A stretch of DNA of 64,000 bases from Dendrolimus kikuchii (taxonomy: Eukaryota; Arthropoda; Insecta; Lepidoptera; Lasiocampidae), in assembly GCA_019925095.2 (NCBI GenBank), contig CM034388.1, positions 7,958,501 through 8,022,500 on the forward strand, written 5' to 3'. Below, in pieces: positions 31,900 to 42,869 of this stretch. The notes under the pieces are model-generated. The model was not told the DNA's origin. It was given only the letters and a program-made list of their open reading frames with translations, and made no database searches. Both the position numbers and the translations under genes were made by a program. Position 1 is the stretch's first letter. Every line of letters begins with the position of its first letter.

Positions 31900-32870
31900 G
31901 ACGTAACAGTTTAAGGCTCATTTTTAAGATATTATATGTAATACGTTCTTACATATATTACTTGTAAGAACCTTGGAACTTTTTATCTTTTCTTACGTGG
32001 AATTTTTTGTATGGGAGATCCTTTTAAAAGATCGATATCCAGGGTTCATATGTAATCTTACTCATAGAAGATAATTCTTCGAATACAGATAATATTACCA
32101 AATTTTGAGTTCATTTAGAAGGGAAATTAATTCTTTGAACACATTCTATGACTATAGACGTACATAGACAATCTATTGGGAAATGGTATGACTCGGTAAC
32201 TAAATAATAGCATAGAAATAAAAGAATAAGTAAAGAGATAACAGGTCAAAAGACTAGAAGAAGAAAAGCTTAGATCAACTGACAGTGGATGGACTTAAAT
32301 GAGGTCTTTGCCTATAAAAAAGCTGTCATCATGTTATATTTGAGTAAAAGGAAACCTTAATTCACTAGACCCCTGTCGAAAGTAGCTGGCCGCATGAGAT
32401 CTATGCTAGTCGCCATTTTGTCATAAATGGGTCTTTGCCAAAAAGCAAGCTACGAGAACAGTAAAACATAGATTTTAAAATGTATTTAATGAATAACTTT
32501 AGGTATAGTTAAACAAGAGTCATAAGGACTGCTTTATACATTTATTAGTTTATCAACATCAAACAACTAGAGGAGGGAAAATAGTCAGGAAACAGCTAAC
32601 TTTCTGACTGCTAATTTTTATAGTATAAACGAGCCAGTTGCCTCGAAAAGCTTTTATTAGGAAAACAGTTAAGAAAAATTAGGAGATTTGGAACGAAAAT
32701 CCATAAATGTATAATGTTTACGGATTACCATAATAAAATTTGATTAGTTTTTGAGCTAAGTTCAGATTTAATGTAGAGTTCAAATGCGCCTTAAAACTTA
32801 AGTATCTAAGATTATATATGTATAAAAATATAATATTTATAGAAAAAATAACAATAAATTCTGTGTATAG
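31900..32870. other. Gene-free AT-rich stretch
   Basis: No supported gene. Confidence 0.5.
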
Positions 32871-32874
32871 TATT

Positions 32875-32933
32875 AAAATGGCATTGCATTACTAAATTTT
32901 GCTATACAAAATTTAGTAAGGCAATGCCATTTT
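32875..32933. repeat. 27-bp inverted repeat with 5-base loop
   Basis: Arms 32,875-32,901 and 32,907-32,933 are complementary at 26 of 27 positions. The left arm begins 'aaaatggcattgcatt' and the loop is 'ctata'. It is compact and does not extend into the flanks. No neighbouring coding region suggests a function. Confidence 0.85.
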
Positions 32934-33899
32934 CATTCTACTTTAGGCCTAAATGGTGTAGGCGAAACGTGAAAGTTCCTGGACCCTAGAATACAATATT
33001 TATTTTTATAACACTATAAATAATATTGAAAATGTAATAATTAATCGTAATTATTAGTATTATTAAGAAATATAAAAATAAAAAGTAACTTTTAAAAGAA
33101 TCTTCGCAGTCAAGCATTGCGAGTAGAACGCTTGCGAGAAATCATCAAAAATTGGAGAAAAAACTTTTTTATTATAAAATTAACCTTAATTATTATTGAA
33201 TAATAATATATTTACTTACATGAAATGTAGAAAACTGTAGTAAAAATCCAGTTTGGAATACATTTTTAACATTTCGAAAATCCATACTCCGGTCATTCAC
33301 AGTCACTGCACTTTTTAGTTAAAAAAATATATTTCAAAATAGTTTTAGTTCAAAAATCTAATATCAATATAAAGTTAAGAATGTCTAGAACATATATCAA
33401 TAGTTAAGTAAATAGGCCTATAAGAATCTTATTGGATTTTTTAAGTTCGTAAATGTTGCGAATTTTTTCGCCACTCCGCGCGCTTGCCGACTATTTAGGC
33501 CTAAACCTAGGCAAAAGTACACCAACGCCGCGCTACTGTTCTAGCCAAAAACACTATTATAACACAATAAAGATATATCAAACGCACGTTAAACGTACTT
33601 AAAATTATTGATAAGACCTAAAAATCGATAAACCTTTATAAAAAATATATCTTTTACCAATAAAAAATACCATTTTTTCGACACTTTAAATAACACTTTT
33701 AAAAATTAATAATATAGACTGATACGAGTATTAAAAAATTAACATGTTCGAAATTTGAAGGGGTAACGAAATCCACGCGAATTTAGGACGCGAAAAGGGA
33801 TTTTTGGCGGGATATTTTGGTGAATAAGATATTTTTTTGAAAATGAAGTTAGGACCAAGGGTGGTTAGACCTGGATAGGATTGTTAAGGGCTCGAGTAA

Positions 33900-34052
33900 G
33901 GGTTGGGGAGGGTAAGGGCGTCTTTGGAGCGTATTTGCAGAGACGTGGCGGCGAGATGTGGCGCGCGCGCGGACTATGTTAGCGAAATGGAGACCGCGAG
34001 CAGTGTGTTCGACTTTAACCTTGCCAGAGTAGACTAATAAAAGTAGGTACGT
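33900..34052 (+). promoter_or_regulatory. CpG-rich island, candidate promoter/first exon
   Basis: In a very AT-rich region, this block holds 'gagacgtggcggcgagatgt' and 'ggcgcgcgcgcggactatg', the highest CpG density for several kilobases. A reasonable splice donor ('aaaagtag' followed by 'gtacgtg') lies at about 34,044. An earlier GC-rich patch ('cgccactccgcgcgcttgcc') is at 33,470. It could be the start of the gene whose coding exons begin at 53,115, or of an unrelated transcript. No expression evidence is available. Confidence 0.3.
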
Positions 34053-34720
34053 GTTTTATACCTAAACTTTTTTGGATACCCTTGTCCCTTTAACGTATGA
34101 GAGAGATAGCGGCCTATACATTACTCTTAGTTATATTTTCCGAAAAAGTTTTTCGGAATAATTCTAGGATTAATATTTTGAAAAATTGAACTCCTTCCAT
34201 TGTGTCATCTTGTATTTGTGTCTAATTTACAAAATGATTAAGAAAACTAAATTATTTTAATAAGTACATAAATGTAAGATAAACGACTACATTTTTTTGG
34301 ATGGTTTTTGGAAAAATTTCTAGAAATATAATTCATTTTAAAAATTCTTAAATTATTTTTCTTCAAGGGACAATATGGGCCTAATTTTTAAAATTGCACG
34401 TGTAAACGTTTTAGTTAATCTATTTTAATAACTAAGACTGTATTTTTTCTTTGAACCTATTTTGGAAATTATTTCACATGTTTAAAAAGTTTATATGTTT
34501 AAAAAGTGTTCAAAAGCTTTTATTTATAGTATTTGGATCCATTTCCAGAATTAGGATTCATGACATTTTCGTAAATACTTTATTTTAATTATTAAAGATT
34601 TTCAAAAGAGATTTTCGAAATTATTCCCGATTTCTTAGAATTTAAATTTAACAGGTAATTCTGACTCTTTTCTGGACTATCATTTGTGCCTAATTTTTTA
34701 AAATTGGTATCCATAAACTC
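34053..34720. other. Gene-free AT-rich stretch
   Basis: No supported gene. Confidence 0.45.
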
Positions 34721-34724
34721 TTAC

Positions 34725-34803
34725 GGTCTTATTCATAGAGAGTTAGAGTAAGTTTGAACTTAAAGAAGCGTTCAAATTTACTTTAACTCTCTGTAAATAA
34801 GAC
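34725..34803. repeat. 79-bp foldback MITE ('ggtcttattca' ends)
   Basis: The left arm starts 'ggtcttattcatagagagtt' and the right arm ends 'aactctctgtaaataagacc'; the two fold back on each other almost fully, leaving about 10 unpaired bases. The same ends and the same upstream text ('ataaactct.acggtctt') occur at 60,606-60,694, whose inner stem is different. Confidence 0.75.
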
Positions 34804-34888
34804 CATTATTATATAGGTTCGGAAATATTCTATATTACGGGACTTTAGTGTAGGTTTTTATTTTTATTGTATATAATTATATTCTTAA

Positions 34889-34891
<3 letters not shown>

Positions 34892-34951
<60 letters not shown>
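34892..34951. repeat. (TA)n microsatellite
   Basis: An uninterrupted run of about 30 TA dinucleotides. Confidence 0.95.
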
Positions 34952-34953
<2 letters not shown>

Positions 34954-34959
34954 GTTTTA

Positions 34960-36600
34960 TTTATTGGATAGTATTTATAATTCTATTTAAAGTATAATTC
35001 TTGTGTAATTCATGTATTTTTTGAATGAATAATTCTGTATTAATCCATATTGCAAATAGTTTAGGTAAACTTCTGTAAACTCTACACATCGAGTATACTA
35101 TATACTATACCTACATAGAATAATATAAAAAATTTAATACAAATTCTAGAAGGTTTTCACAAGAAAAATATTTTAATACTTGAATATTATTACAAAAAAG
35201 AACTTTTCAAAATTTTTCTTACTAACTTTAGCAGTTGTGTTGACTCGCTTTTGATCTACTTCTGTTTTTTGGTTTAACCAAGTTTACATTAATCTCACCG
35301 TACCCTAACTAATATAGTTACATAAAATTTAGTTTAGTGTGATGCTAAAACTTTCCAGAAAAGAAAGTCTCTCTTTCCTTTCACCTTCCCATCACTAGTG
35401 GTCACTAAAGTATGTCATTTCCTTCCATACTCCTCTATTCTAGCATATCTCCTTAGTCACATTACATATCATTTTTCACAGAATTCATCCACCTTTTTTA
35501 CCGGATAGAAAGTGTCATACTGTATCTTGAGTCAATTAGTAAAGTATATACGAAATTTTATATGGTTACAGTTTATATCCTTAGAGAACTATTTCATTTT
35601 CCTGGATTTATCCAGGAACATATCCTAAATGCACACCCGTTTTTTTTAATTCGCCTCTCCTCCATTAAAATGGAGGGTTTTCTTTTCTTTCAATCTCTTA
35701 TTAGCCTTTAATAATTTCTGTATATTTATATCTATTTTATATCGTACCCATGCCCGTTACGGCATGGTATGTGTATATGTATTTTAATACATCTAATATT
35801 TTTATTTATGTTTGTCTTATTCCTGAGGCTAAGGAACAAACGTTCAAACAGCCTATTTAACACATTAGCTGTTAAATTTCTATATTTGTATGATTTTTAT
35901 AGATTTTGAAAATAGAATGAGTTAAATGCAGTAGAATTTTGACCTTTTTTCAATAACCATACTCGAAGGATTTTTAATTTTTTAAACCCTTAAAAAATAA
36001 ACAACTTTGCTAACTTAATTCCGTATTTTCAAATCTTGATTAAGAATATGCTTAATATCTACCTATTATTGAATTTAGAAATGGCGTCCAAAACAGTTTT
36101 TTTACTTATGTTTTTTATGATAAAGAAGTTCATGTTTCTATATCACAATTTCAATGAATAAATTACCACCAAAAATTAAAGTAATTAAAAACAATTCTAA
36201 CTTTTTGAATAATTTCGTACGATAAATTCTGTAGGCTGTATACAATAATAAATTTGGGTCTAAATCCCAAAATTAAAATCAAAGATCTAATAAATATTTA
36301 ATTATAATATAATATGTATTACCAGATGATGTTTGAAATTAATCCTATGTTTCTGATTTCATAAATTAATTAAGAAGTTAAAGTCATTGCTACTTCTTTG
36401 GATTGTAGTTTGAAGGGTCAAACTGTATAATAACAGAAATGAATACCCATTTTCATTCATAAAATTAAATATTCCATATAGATACACACAATAAAACTTC
36501 ATTTGACATTGAAAAATTAAATGAATATTGAAATATAAAAAAATATACACCAAAAACTTCGCCATTCAGCTAACATGAAAATCTTGAGATAGATACACTG
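34960..36600. other. Gene-free AT-rich stretch with one decayed LINE end
   Basis: The + strand at 35,350-35,500 ('ttcacagaattcatccacct', 'ttccatactcctctattcta') reads as the reverse complement of a decayed LINE 3' end like those at 29,440-30,110. The rest holds no gene I can support. Confidence 0.45.
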
Positions 36601-36604
36601 TTAA

Positions 36605-36975
36605 GAAATTCTATAAGGTGAGAAACGAGTATTCAAGGGACTCTTTGGAAGTTGCACCGCAAAATTGACAAGAAGAATATTAAGTAGCTTGGACATTTAC
36701 CTAGATATTAGTCATGTTTGAAAAATAATGTTAAATTGGAAGATTGCCGAATAGAAGAATAGAGGTAGGTTGGTGGGACAAAGAATGAAAAGATGGAAAA
36801 GATTGTTGGATATAGAAGAATAAAGGTTGGTAAATTAGTATGGATGCCATGAAAATTTGACTTGTGAAAGAAGAATTATATCAGAATAGAAGAGTATAAA
36901 AGAAAAAGACACAGCGTAACGATCCCAAATTGTTGGAGAAGGAAGGGAAAGAGACATTCGACTTATTTACTATAA
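36605..36975 (+). pseudogene. Decayed LINE 3' end
   Basis: Landmarks 'ggactctttggaagttgcac', 'gatgccatgaaaatttgac', 'agaatagaagagtataaaag' and 'gatcccaaattgttggagaa' follow the order seen at 29,520-30,080. No frame is open. Confidence 0.5.
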
Positions 36976-37479
36976 TACCTTAAGATTATAAGGTGAAGAC
37001 TAATTTAAGTCATGATCTTCTATGAGTAACATAAACTCAAAGACGGTACTTCATTCTAGAACAGCTGCCGACGCTGTAACTGTATAACGCACTAGTACGA
37101 GCATTTATGGAGTAGGTACTGCTCTCATTTTTAGCATGGCTCAGCGAAACACCGACTCGAAGCACTAGGGCTTGATTCACTAGAGACCTTGTTGATAGGC
37201 AACGACCAGCTGTTTGACGACAAAATTCAAAGTTTCAAAGATCAATCGATACCTTTGGACACTGTGTAATGGAATTCGTGTTAATGGCTTGTCTACTATA
37301 TATCGGTTTTACAAGCCAGTGCTTCGGGTCGTCCAATGGTGGAAAGGAGATGCCAAGTCGCTGTTCTGAAGAGAAGCACCATCTCCAAGTGTAACTTACC
37401 CATAGAAAATGATGACCAAAACTCAGTATTCTATATATTGTCTTAATATATATATCTATATAGGGATTGTATATAGAAT

Positions 37480-37523
37480 TGTTCTTTGCGTTTCCTTATC
37501 ATTTAAGATCGACACAGTATATA
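37480..37523 (-). pseudogene. Decayed LINE tail, left part, split by mariner copy B
   Basis: 'ccttatcatttaagatcgac' and 'acagtat' correspond to 'cctaattatttgggatcgac' and 'acagtat' at 25,597-25,626. The text resumes after the mariner at 38,826. Confidence 0.55.
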
Positions 37524-38825
37524 CTTAGTCTGGCCATAAATACTGTTACAATTAAAAAGAAACAAAATATTACATTTGAATTTGGAATCTGTCATTTTTA
37601 TATGATTGTTCATTGTATTTTCTCATTTTGCCGCCAATACACAACATTTTTCGATATTAAAATGGAGTGTGGCGATAAAGAGAACCGAATCGCTGTGTTT
37701 GCATTACACAAAGTAGGTATGGAGCCAAATGCAATTTTTAAAACTCTCCATACGCTTGGTATTAGACAATTGTTTGTGTACCGGGCTATTAATAGGTACA
37801 ATGAGACCTCCTCTGTTTGTGACAGAAAAAGATCTGGCCGTCCACGTAGTGTTCGTACGAAAAAGGTGATCAGTCAAAGCAGTAAGGGAAAGAATTGGAA
37901 GAAATCCTGTCCGAAAGCAAAAGATTTTATCTCGGCAGATGAAGATATCACCTAGAACCATGTCGCGTATGTTAAAAGATGACTTAGGACTTGCAGCCTA
38001 CAAGAGAAGCACTGGCCTTTTCTTAACTCATAATTTAATAAAGAATAGGGTGGTAAAATCGAAACAACTACTGAAGCGGTACGCAAAGGGGAGGTCACAG
38101 AAAAAATATGTTTACGGATGAGAAATTTTTTACAATTGAGCAACATTTTGACAAACAAAATGACCGTATTTCTGCTCAAAGCTCTAAGGAAGCTTCTCAA
38201 TTAGTCGAGAGAGTGCAACGTGGGTATTATACGTCTTCAGTGATGGTTTGGTGGGGTGTTAGCTATGAAGGAGTAACTGAGCCATATTTTTGTGAAAAAG
38301 GTATCAAAACATCGGCACAAGTGTATCAAGATACCATTCTTGAGAAGGTAGTTAAGCCCCTTAACAACACCATGTTCAATAACCAAGAATGGTCCTTCCA
38401 GCAAGACTCGGCGGCGGGTCATAAAGCTCGGTCCACGCAGTCTTGGCTGGATACGAACGTTTCGGACTTCATCAGAACTGAAGACTGACCGTCGTCTAGT
38501 CCCGATCTTAATCCACTGGATTATGATTTATGGTCAATTTTAGAGAGTACGGCTTGCTCTAAATGCCATGATTATTTGGAGTCCCTAAAACAATCCATAC
38601 TATTGGCAGTGAAGAATTTTCCCATGGAAAGAGTGCGTGTTTCTATTGATAACTGGCCTCAACGTTTACTGGACTGTATTGCAGTCAATGGAGACCACTT
38701 CGAGTAAGCTTTTTATATTTTAAATTATTTTATATTTATGTATTAAAACTAACATACTGTAAAACTTATAAATGTTATTTGCAATAGAAAAAAAAGTTTG
38801 TTACAATATTTATGGCACGAGTAGG
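37524..38825 (+). mobile_element. maT-type mariner, copy B (near full length, frameshifted)
   Basis: Terminal inverted repeats 'cttagtctggccataaatac' and 'tttatggcacgagtagg' are flanked by TA. The transposase would run from ATG 37,662 to TAA 38,705-38,707. All three acidic positions can be read in pieces: 'FTDEKFF' (open piece from 38,108), 'QQDSAAGH', and 'NPLDYD' near 38,508. The spacing between the second and third acidic residues is 37, so DD37D, the maT type. It is dead: a 4-base insertion near 37,872, a frame change near 38,100 and a TGA at 38,486-38,488 between the second and third aspartates. Confidence 0.88.
37662..38707 (+). pseudogene. Mariner transposase pseudogene (copy B)
   Basis: The N-terminal part reads 'MECGDKENRIAVFALHKVGM' and continues with a helix-turn-helix region; 'RSGRPRSVRTKKV' just before the break. 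The middle gives the catalytic 'FTDEKFFTIEQHF' and 'SSVMVWWGVSYEG'. The C-terminal part after the TGA gives 'SSSPDLNPLDYDLW' and 'NWPQRLLDCIAVN', ending in 'DHFE'. The product of an intact copy would cut and paste the element at TA sites. Three lesions prevent this here. Confidence 0.85.
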
Positions 38826-39110
38826 TATATTTTCCCTCCATTTCCTCTATTCTGAAATACGTTCTCTGTAACACAATAAATCTCCATGCCATCCTTCACA
38901 CAATCCATCCTTTTTTATGTTATTGTTCTTATATGCACCAATCTACCAATTCAACACTTTTGTGCTACCACTCATACTACCTTCATCGTCTTCATCTTCA
39001 TCTTTTAGTCACAGACTCACAGGTATCACTTTCAAGGTTCACACTTTTACCACCCTCTCGTGTACTCATTTGTCATCTAATCCCTCCTTGTAACACCATG
39101 TGATGTTACG
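38826..39110 (-). pseudogene. Decayed LINE tail, right part
   Basis: 'ttttccctccatttcctcta', 'acacaatccatcc' and 'atgcaccaatctaccaa' continue the reverse-complement LINE end that starts at 37,480. No open frame. Confidence 0.5.
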
Positions 39111-39289
39111 ATCAGATATGGATATGTATCCATCTCAACATTGTAATCTCGGTAGAGTGGAGACGTTTTTAGTCTCTCACTTCATATGCCGCTTTTCTCA
39201 CCTTTGGAAGTATGGCACAGTACAGACACACGGGTTTACGGGTTGTTAAAAAAGGTTTCATAACATTCCTTCACAGCTGTTAGAACACT

Positions 39290-39395
39290 ACCTCCGCTGT
39301 TGCAAAGCTTCGTATGCACCATTAACCATTTTCCATTAGATGTGCCGTCAGCGTCGCTTTTGTAATCCGTCTACAATAAAAATACTACACCTCGG
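39290..39395 (+). repeat. Diverged copy of the shared 3' tail
   Basis: 'tgttgcaaagcttcgtatgc', 'taaccattttccattagatg' and 'tgccgtca' parallel the reference tail at 23,857, followed by an A-rich end. Confidence 0.45.
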
Positions 39396-39856
39396 CAAAT
39401 AGAAGTGTGAGTTCGAAGGTATTGTTCTTGACGGTGAATAGACACATTTGGATCTTAGAATCATGGACGGACTGAGAAACTGATCCCGTTTTTGCCAAAA
39501 TACCTAAGAAATCTTATAAAGTATTAAGGGATATTGTTCTGATTAATATGCACGGTAGCCACCCAAAATTTTTGAATATTTTGTCATTTCCCTATACTAT
39601 TGAGTAGCGGTATATAAAATATCTACAATTTACTTTCACATTTCACCTGTACAGACTTAATAATTTTTTAGATAGGTATATTACTGTGACATACAAAGAT
39701 ATATACGTACAGATGATCGGACCCAACTCTTAGGATCCTGTAGCCTGTTTGACAAAAACACTTCTTATAAAAATCGCTATTCCGTCTGTCTATGTGCATA
39801 ATAATATTTTGTAATGGTAGAGCTGCTGGAATCATAATTCTACCATTACAACTCTT

Positions 39857-40098
39857 AGGGCTTGTTCAATCGCTCTCACAGAATATCTGTGTGAAACGGT
39901 TAGTTTTGTTGAGCTAATTGTGTTTTGTATGATGAGTGACAGATCCGATGGCCCACTTCTCCTTTCCATCCCTTTTATCTCATCCCCTCTAACCCATCCT
40001 AAAGACTCCTTGTGTTGCAAACGTCTATAGGCGACGGTAACCACTTTCCATTATATGCGCTGTGTGCCTGCTTCCCAGTTTCGCCAACAAGAAAAACT
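39857..40098 (+). repeat. SINE-like element carrying the shared 3' tail (second copy)
   Basis: It begins 'gggcttgttcaatcgctctc', continues 'acagaatatctgtgtgaaac' and 'ggttag...gagctaatt', then a C/T-rich middle, and ends with 'gttgcaaacgtctataggcg' and 'acggtaaccactttcc'. It is the same family as 5,802-6,126 on the minus strand. Non-coding. Confidence 0.6.
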
Positions 40099-40384
40099 CA
40101 CATCCACATTATGCACACTTCCACGGGAGTAAGCAAGTAAATGGTGATGGAAGTGGACTATGCGAGTTTCAAACCCAAAAATTGTGTTTTTACTACCTCT
40201 CTGTGGCGATCCAGATTACTAGAAAATTGTATATTTGTTGAACAAATTGTGTTCGAGCTGCCCCCGTCATGTTAGCTAACGTAGAAGTATGCATTGTTAG
40301 TCATAATATTCTAGTGTGTCCAAATTTCGCTATTATATCAAAACATAATGTCAGCCAATAAACATCCCACAGCTGGACTGTCTA

Positions 40385-40515
40385 TTTCTTTATGGGAATG
40401 GACGTTATACCTGCCACTGTTGACCAAGTGAGATCGGCGGGTGAAACACAACGGTTAACCGGTGTATAGGTTTCATCACAATGTTTTCCTACACCATCAG
40501 CACGTGGCAATTGTA
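40385..40515 (-). repeat. tRNA-like SINE body, third copy
   Basis: On the minus strand 'caattgccacgtgctgatgg' and 'attgtgatgaaacctataca' correspond to the bodies at 10,440-10,480 and 13,476-13,550. The tRNA-like head is not evident. Confidence 0.5.
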
Positions 40516-40539
40516 ACTTGTTAAACTCTAAACCTTTAT

Positions 40540-40985
40540 TTTTGACGGGGAGAAATCCACTTACGGACATCTCACCTTGCGAGAATCACGGTGAGAGCAT
40601 GTGGAGAATCGCTGGCCTGTTGCCGAAATACCCACTAAAACTCCCCGTGTTCCTTCTAGTCGCCAGGGCTGTGGGAGTGAGTGCACGGTACCAAAGGTGG
40701 TACTGACCTCCTTGGCACCAATTACGAATAATCCCCCGACCGCAGGCAAACCCTGACCTGACTCTCCACTCCTCGACGCGCAAACCCAGGAAAGAACGGG
40801 TGTTTGGAAGGGAATGAAAATCGTGATACTGAGAAGAGAATAGGTGGGACTCCACTGCCAAGGAAGAAGAGGAGACAGTGGGGCTTAGGGACCCGGGCGC
40901 GGGTACCTGTGCACATCTGCTGAACGAAGATGTGTCCAGCAGACGATGCCCTCTGGGGGAGCCACTAAGTTACCACAACTTAATA
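40540..40985. repeat. GC-rich decayed repeat, possibly a LINE 5' region
   Basis: A GC-rich block with 'ggggagaaatccacttacgg', 'actaaaactccccgtg' and 'agtcgccagggctgtggga'. Overlapping short frames exist on both strands but none looks like a protein I know. Its layout resembles 9,385-9,870. Confidence 0.45.
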
Positions 40986-40989
40986 TCAC

Positions 40990-42120
40990 GCAAGACCTGT
41001 CCTGCATACATAGGTTAAAGTGAAAAATAACAAAACCTTAAAAAATGTGACAAGAAATACCTGTTACGCCATCTAGTTATGTATGTAGGATATCGCAACG
41101 TTTTAGAATTAAATATGCCTTTTTACTGTTATATCCTAGTATTCTTTTCCATAGCTCAGAATTACTTATTCTACCAACCAGAGCCTCAAGTCTGCTGTTA
41201 CAATAGCGTTAGAGTGGTCGTTTTAGTGTATACGTATTTATGAAACCAATCATTATGGTGCCGTTATGAAGACAGTGAAAGATCATTTTGAAATTTTTGT
41301 AATAGCAGCCTTTTATACCCCGGTACTGATGATGTGATAGGACACTAGATTTAATAAAACTAGGTAAACAATACAAAAATAATCCTTTTTTTTAATTTGA
41401 TAGTTCCACATATAGTGGTTAAATCCCAAATCTAAATTTAACATAAGTTGTCAAAGTTGCAATATGACCCCCAGGGGCACCGGGAGGTCACATTATCGAC
41501 ATTTACAAATCGCACGGATTAAGAATGTATAGACAGGATGGAAGGTTGCAGTCCTCGGAATGGAGGAGAGCATTTTATAAAGTTCATACGTCAAAAATAC
41601 ATAAGTTAAAAATTAAATCTATTTCTTACTATATATCAAGTATTACAGCTTCTATTGATAGGACTCTGTTTTTAGCCTACCTTTACTTATATATCCATAT
41701 CTATTGATATTCTAGTTTAATAGTGAAAGAAAACGCCGAATAAAAGTTAGTATTGTGAGCACCAATTGCAATGTTATTAAACGGGAAGAAATATGACCTA
41801 CTTATTAATATAATTTTTTAACTTTACAAACAGACCTTTTTCTTTTTGCTTCACAATATCCAAAAACAGAATTGTAAGCTACTATAACTTTTGTTCCACT
41901 GAATAGCATTTAGAAGTGTCCTCTAGGCCCATATTTATATTACGGCCAAATTTGATAGCAACGAGTAGGAAAATATTGGGGGAAGTACACATATGCACTT
42001 CCCAATTCCCTCGCCACTTTTCCGTTTGCTCTCAGAAGGGGGCATAATATAAACGAAAGGTGAAACCACCGATTTCGAAAGTGAACTTATGACCCACACT
42101 CCTCTCAAGAGAAAAGTAAT
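40990..42120. other. Gene-free AT-rich stretch
   Basis: No supported gene; a loose relative of the 5,375 foldback element lies at about 41,190-41,320. Confidence 0.45.
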
Positions 42121-42131
42121 TCTAAGAAATT

Positions 42132-42515
42132 TAATCTATTTAAAAAAAGAGGAGATTCTCAATTGGACTATTGAGTTGTGTTCCGGCATTTGTGACCAGA
42201 TTCCAGTCTCCCTTAAGAGAGCAGCAGCCCATTTATATCGCCTTTGGTGTTGCAAATGTCCATAGGCGATGGTACCCGCTTTTCATCAAGTGGGCCGTCT
42301 GCCTGTCTGCTGAACGCCTGCAATAAAAAAAAACTAAATTTTTTTATATGTTTGGTATGCGATTACTCCGTTAATTACAGTGGACCGATTTTATTTATTT
42401 TTTTGTTCTAAAGAGTATGTGAATTATAGTGAACTCTTCATCTGAGTTGGTCCCATTGTCACCAAGTTAGGATCTGATAAGTGGATCAGGAAACCCCAGG
42501 AAAATCGAGCGCGAT
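42132..42515 (+). repeat. Dispersed 'gaagtcgg'-family repeat, interrupted
   Basis: The left part 'aaaaagaggagattctcaat' matches the family opening seen at 17,471. The right part (42,345-42,510), including 'ggtcccattgtcaccaag' and 'ctgataagtggat', is the reverse complement in content of 2,960-3,010. The LINE-derived short element at 42,177-42,333 sits between the two parts. Confidence 0.5.
42177..42333 (+). mobile_element. LINE-derived short element, 5'-truncated copy
   Basis: It starts 'gtgttccggcatttgtgacc', equivalent to LINE leader position about 20,459, then jumps through about 35 bases to 'ggtgttgcaaatgtccatag', equivalent to the LINE tail at 23,855, and ends in an A-run. About 3.3 kb of LINE, including the whole polymerase frame, is absent. 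Confidence 0.75.
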
Positions 42516-42589
42516 CTCCAATATTATAGGCAGATACAACCTGTTTTATATATTTTTTTTTAAATCTAAGTATTTACGTAATTTAATTT

Positions 42590-42868
42590 TTATTTTATTT
42601 TTATAGCATGAGTTCAGCAGACGGCACACTTGATGAAAAGCGGTCACCATCGCCTACGGACATTTGCAACACCAAAGGTACTACAAAAGCGCTTTTGGTC
42701 TCTTAAGGGAGTCTGGAACCTGGTCACTAATGCCGGAACACCAATTAAGGTTGTTATGGCGGCATACTCTAGACCAGGGGTGGTAGTCATCCAGTCGGGC
42801 AACTGCCCTACCACCTGGCTGTGAGTTGTTTTGTCGCCTCTTACGACATGCCGCCCGGCCGCAGGAAA
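42590..42868 (-). mobile_element. LINE-derived short element, long copy
   Basis: On the minus strand: 'tttcctgcggccgggcggc', 'tgtcgtaagaggcga', 'ccaggtggtagggc', 'gagtatgccgccataac' and 'gtgttccggcattagtgacc' follow the LINE leader 20,333-20,485. A middle of about 40 bases leads to 'ggtgttgcaaatgtccgtag' and the shared tail, ending A-rich near 42,590. It lacks the protein-coding region entirely. Confidence 0.8.
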
Positions 42869-42869
42869 T

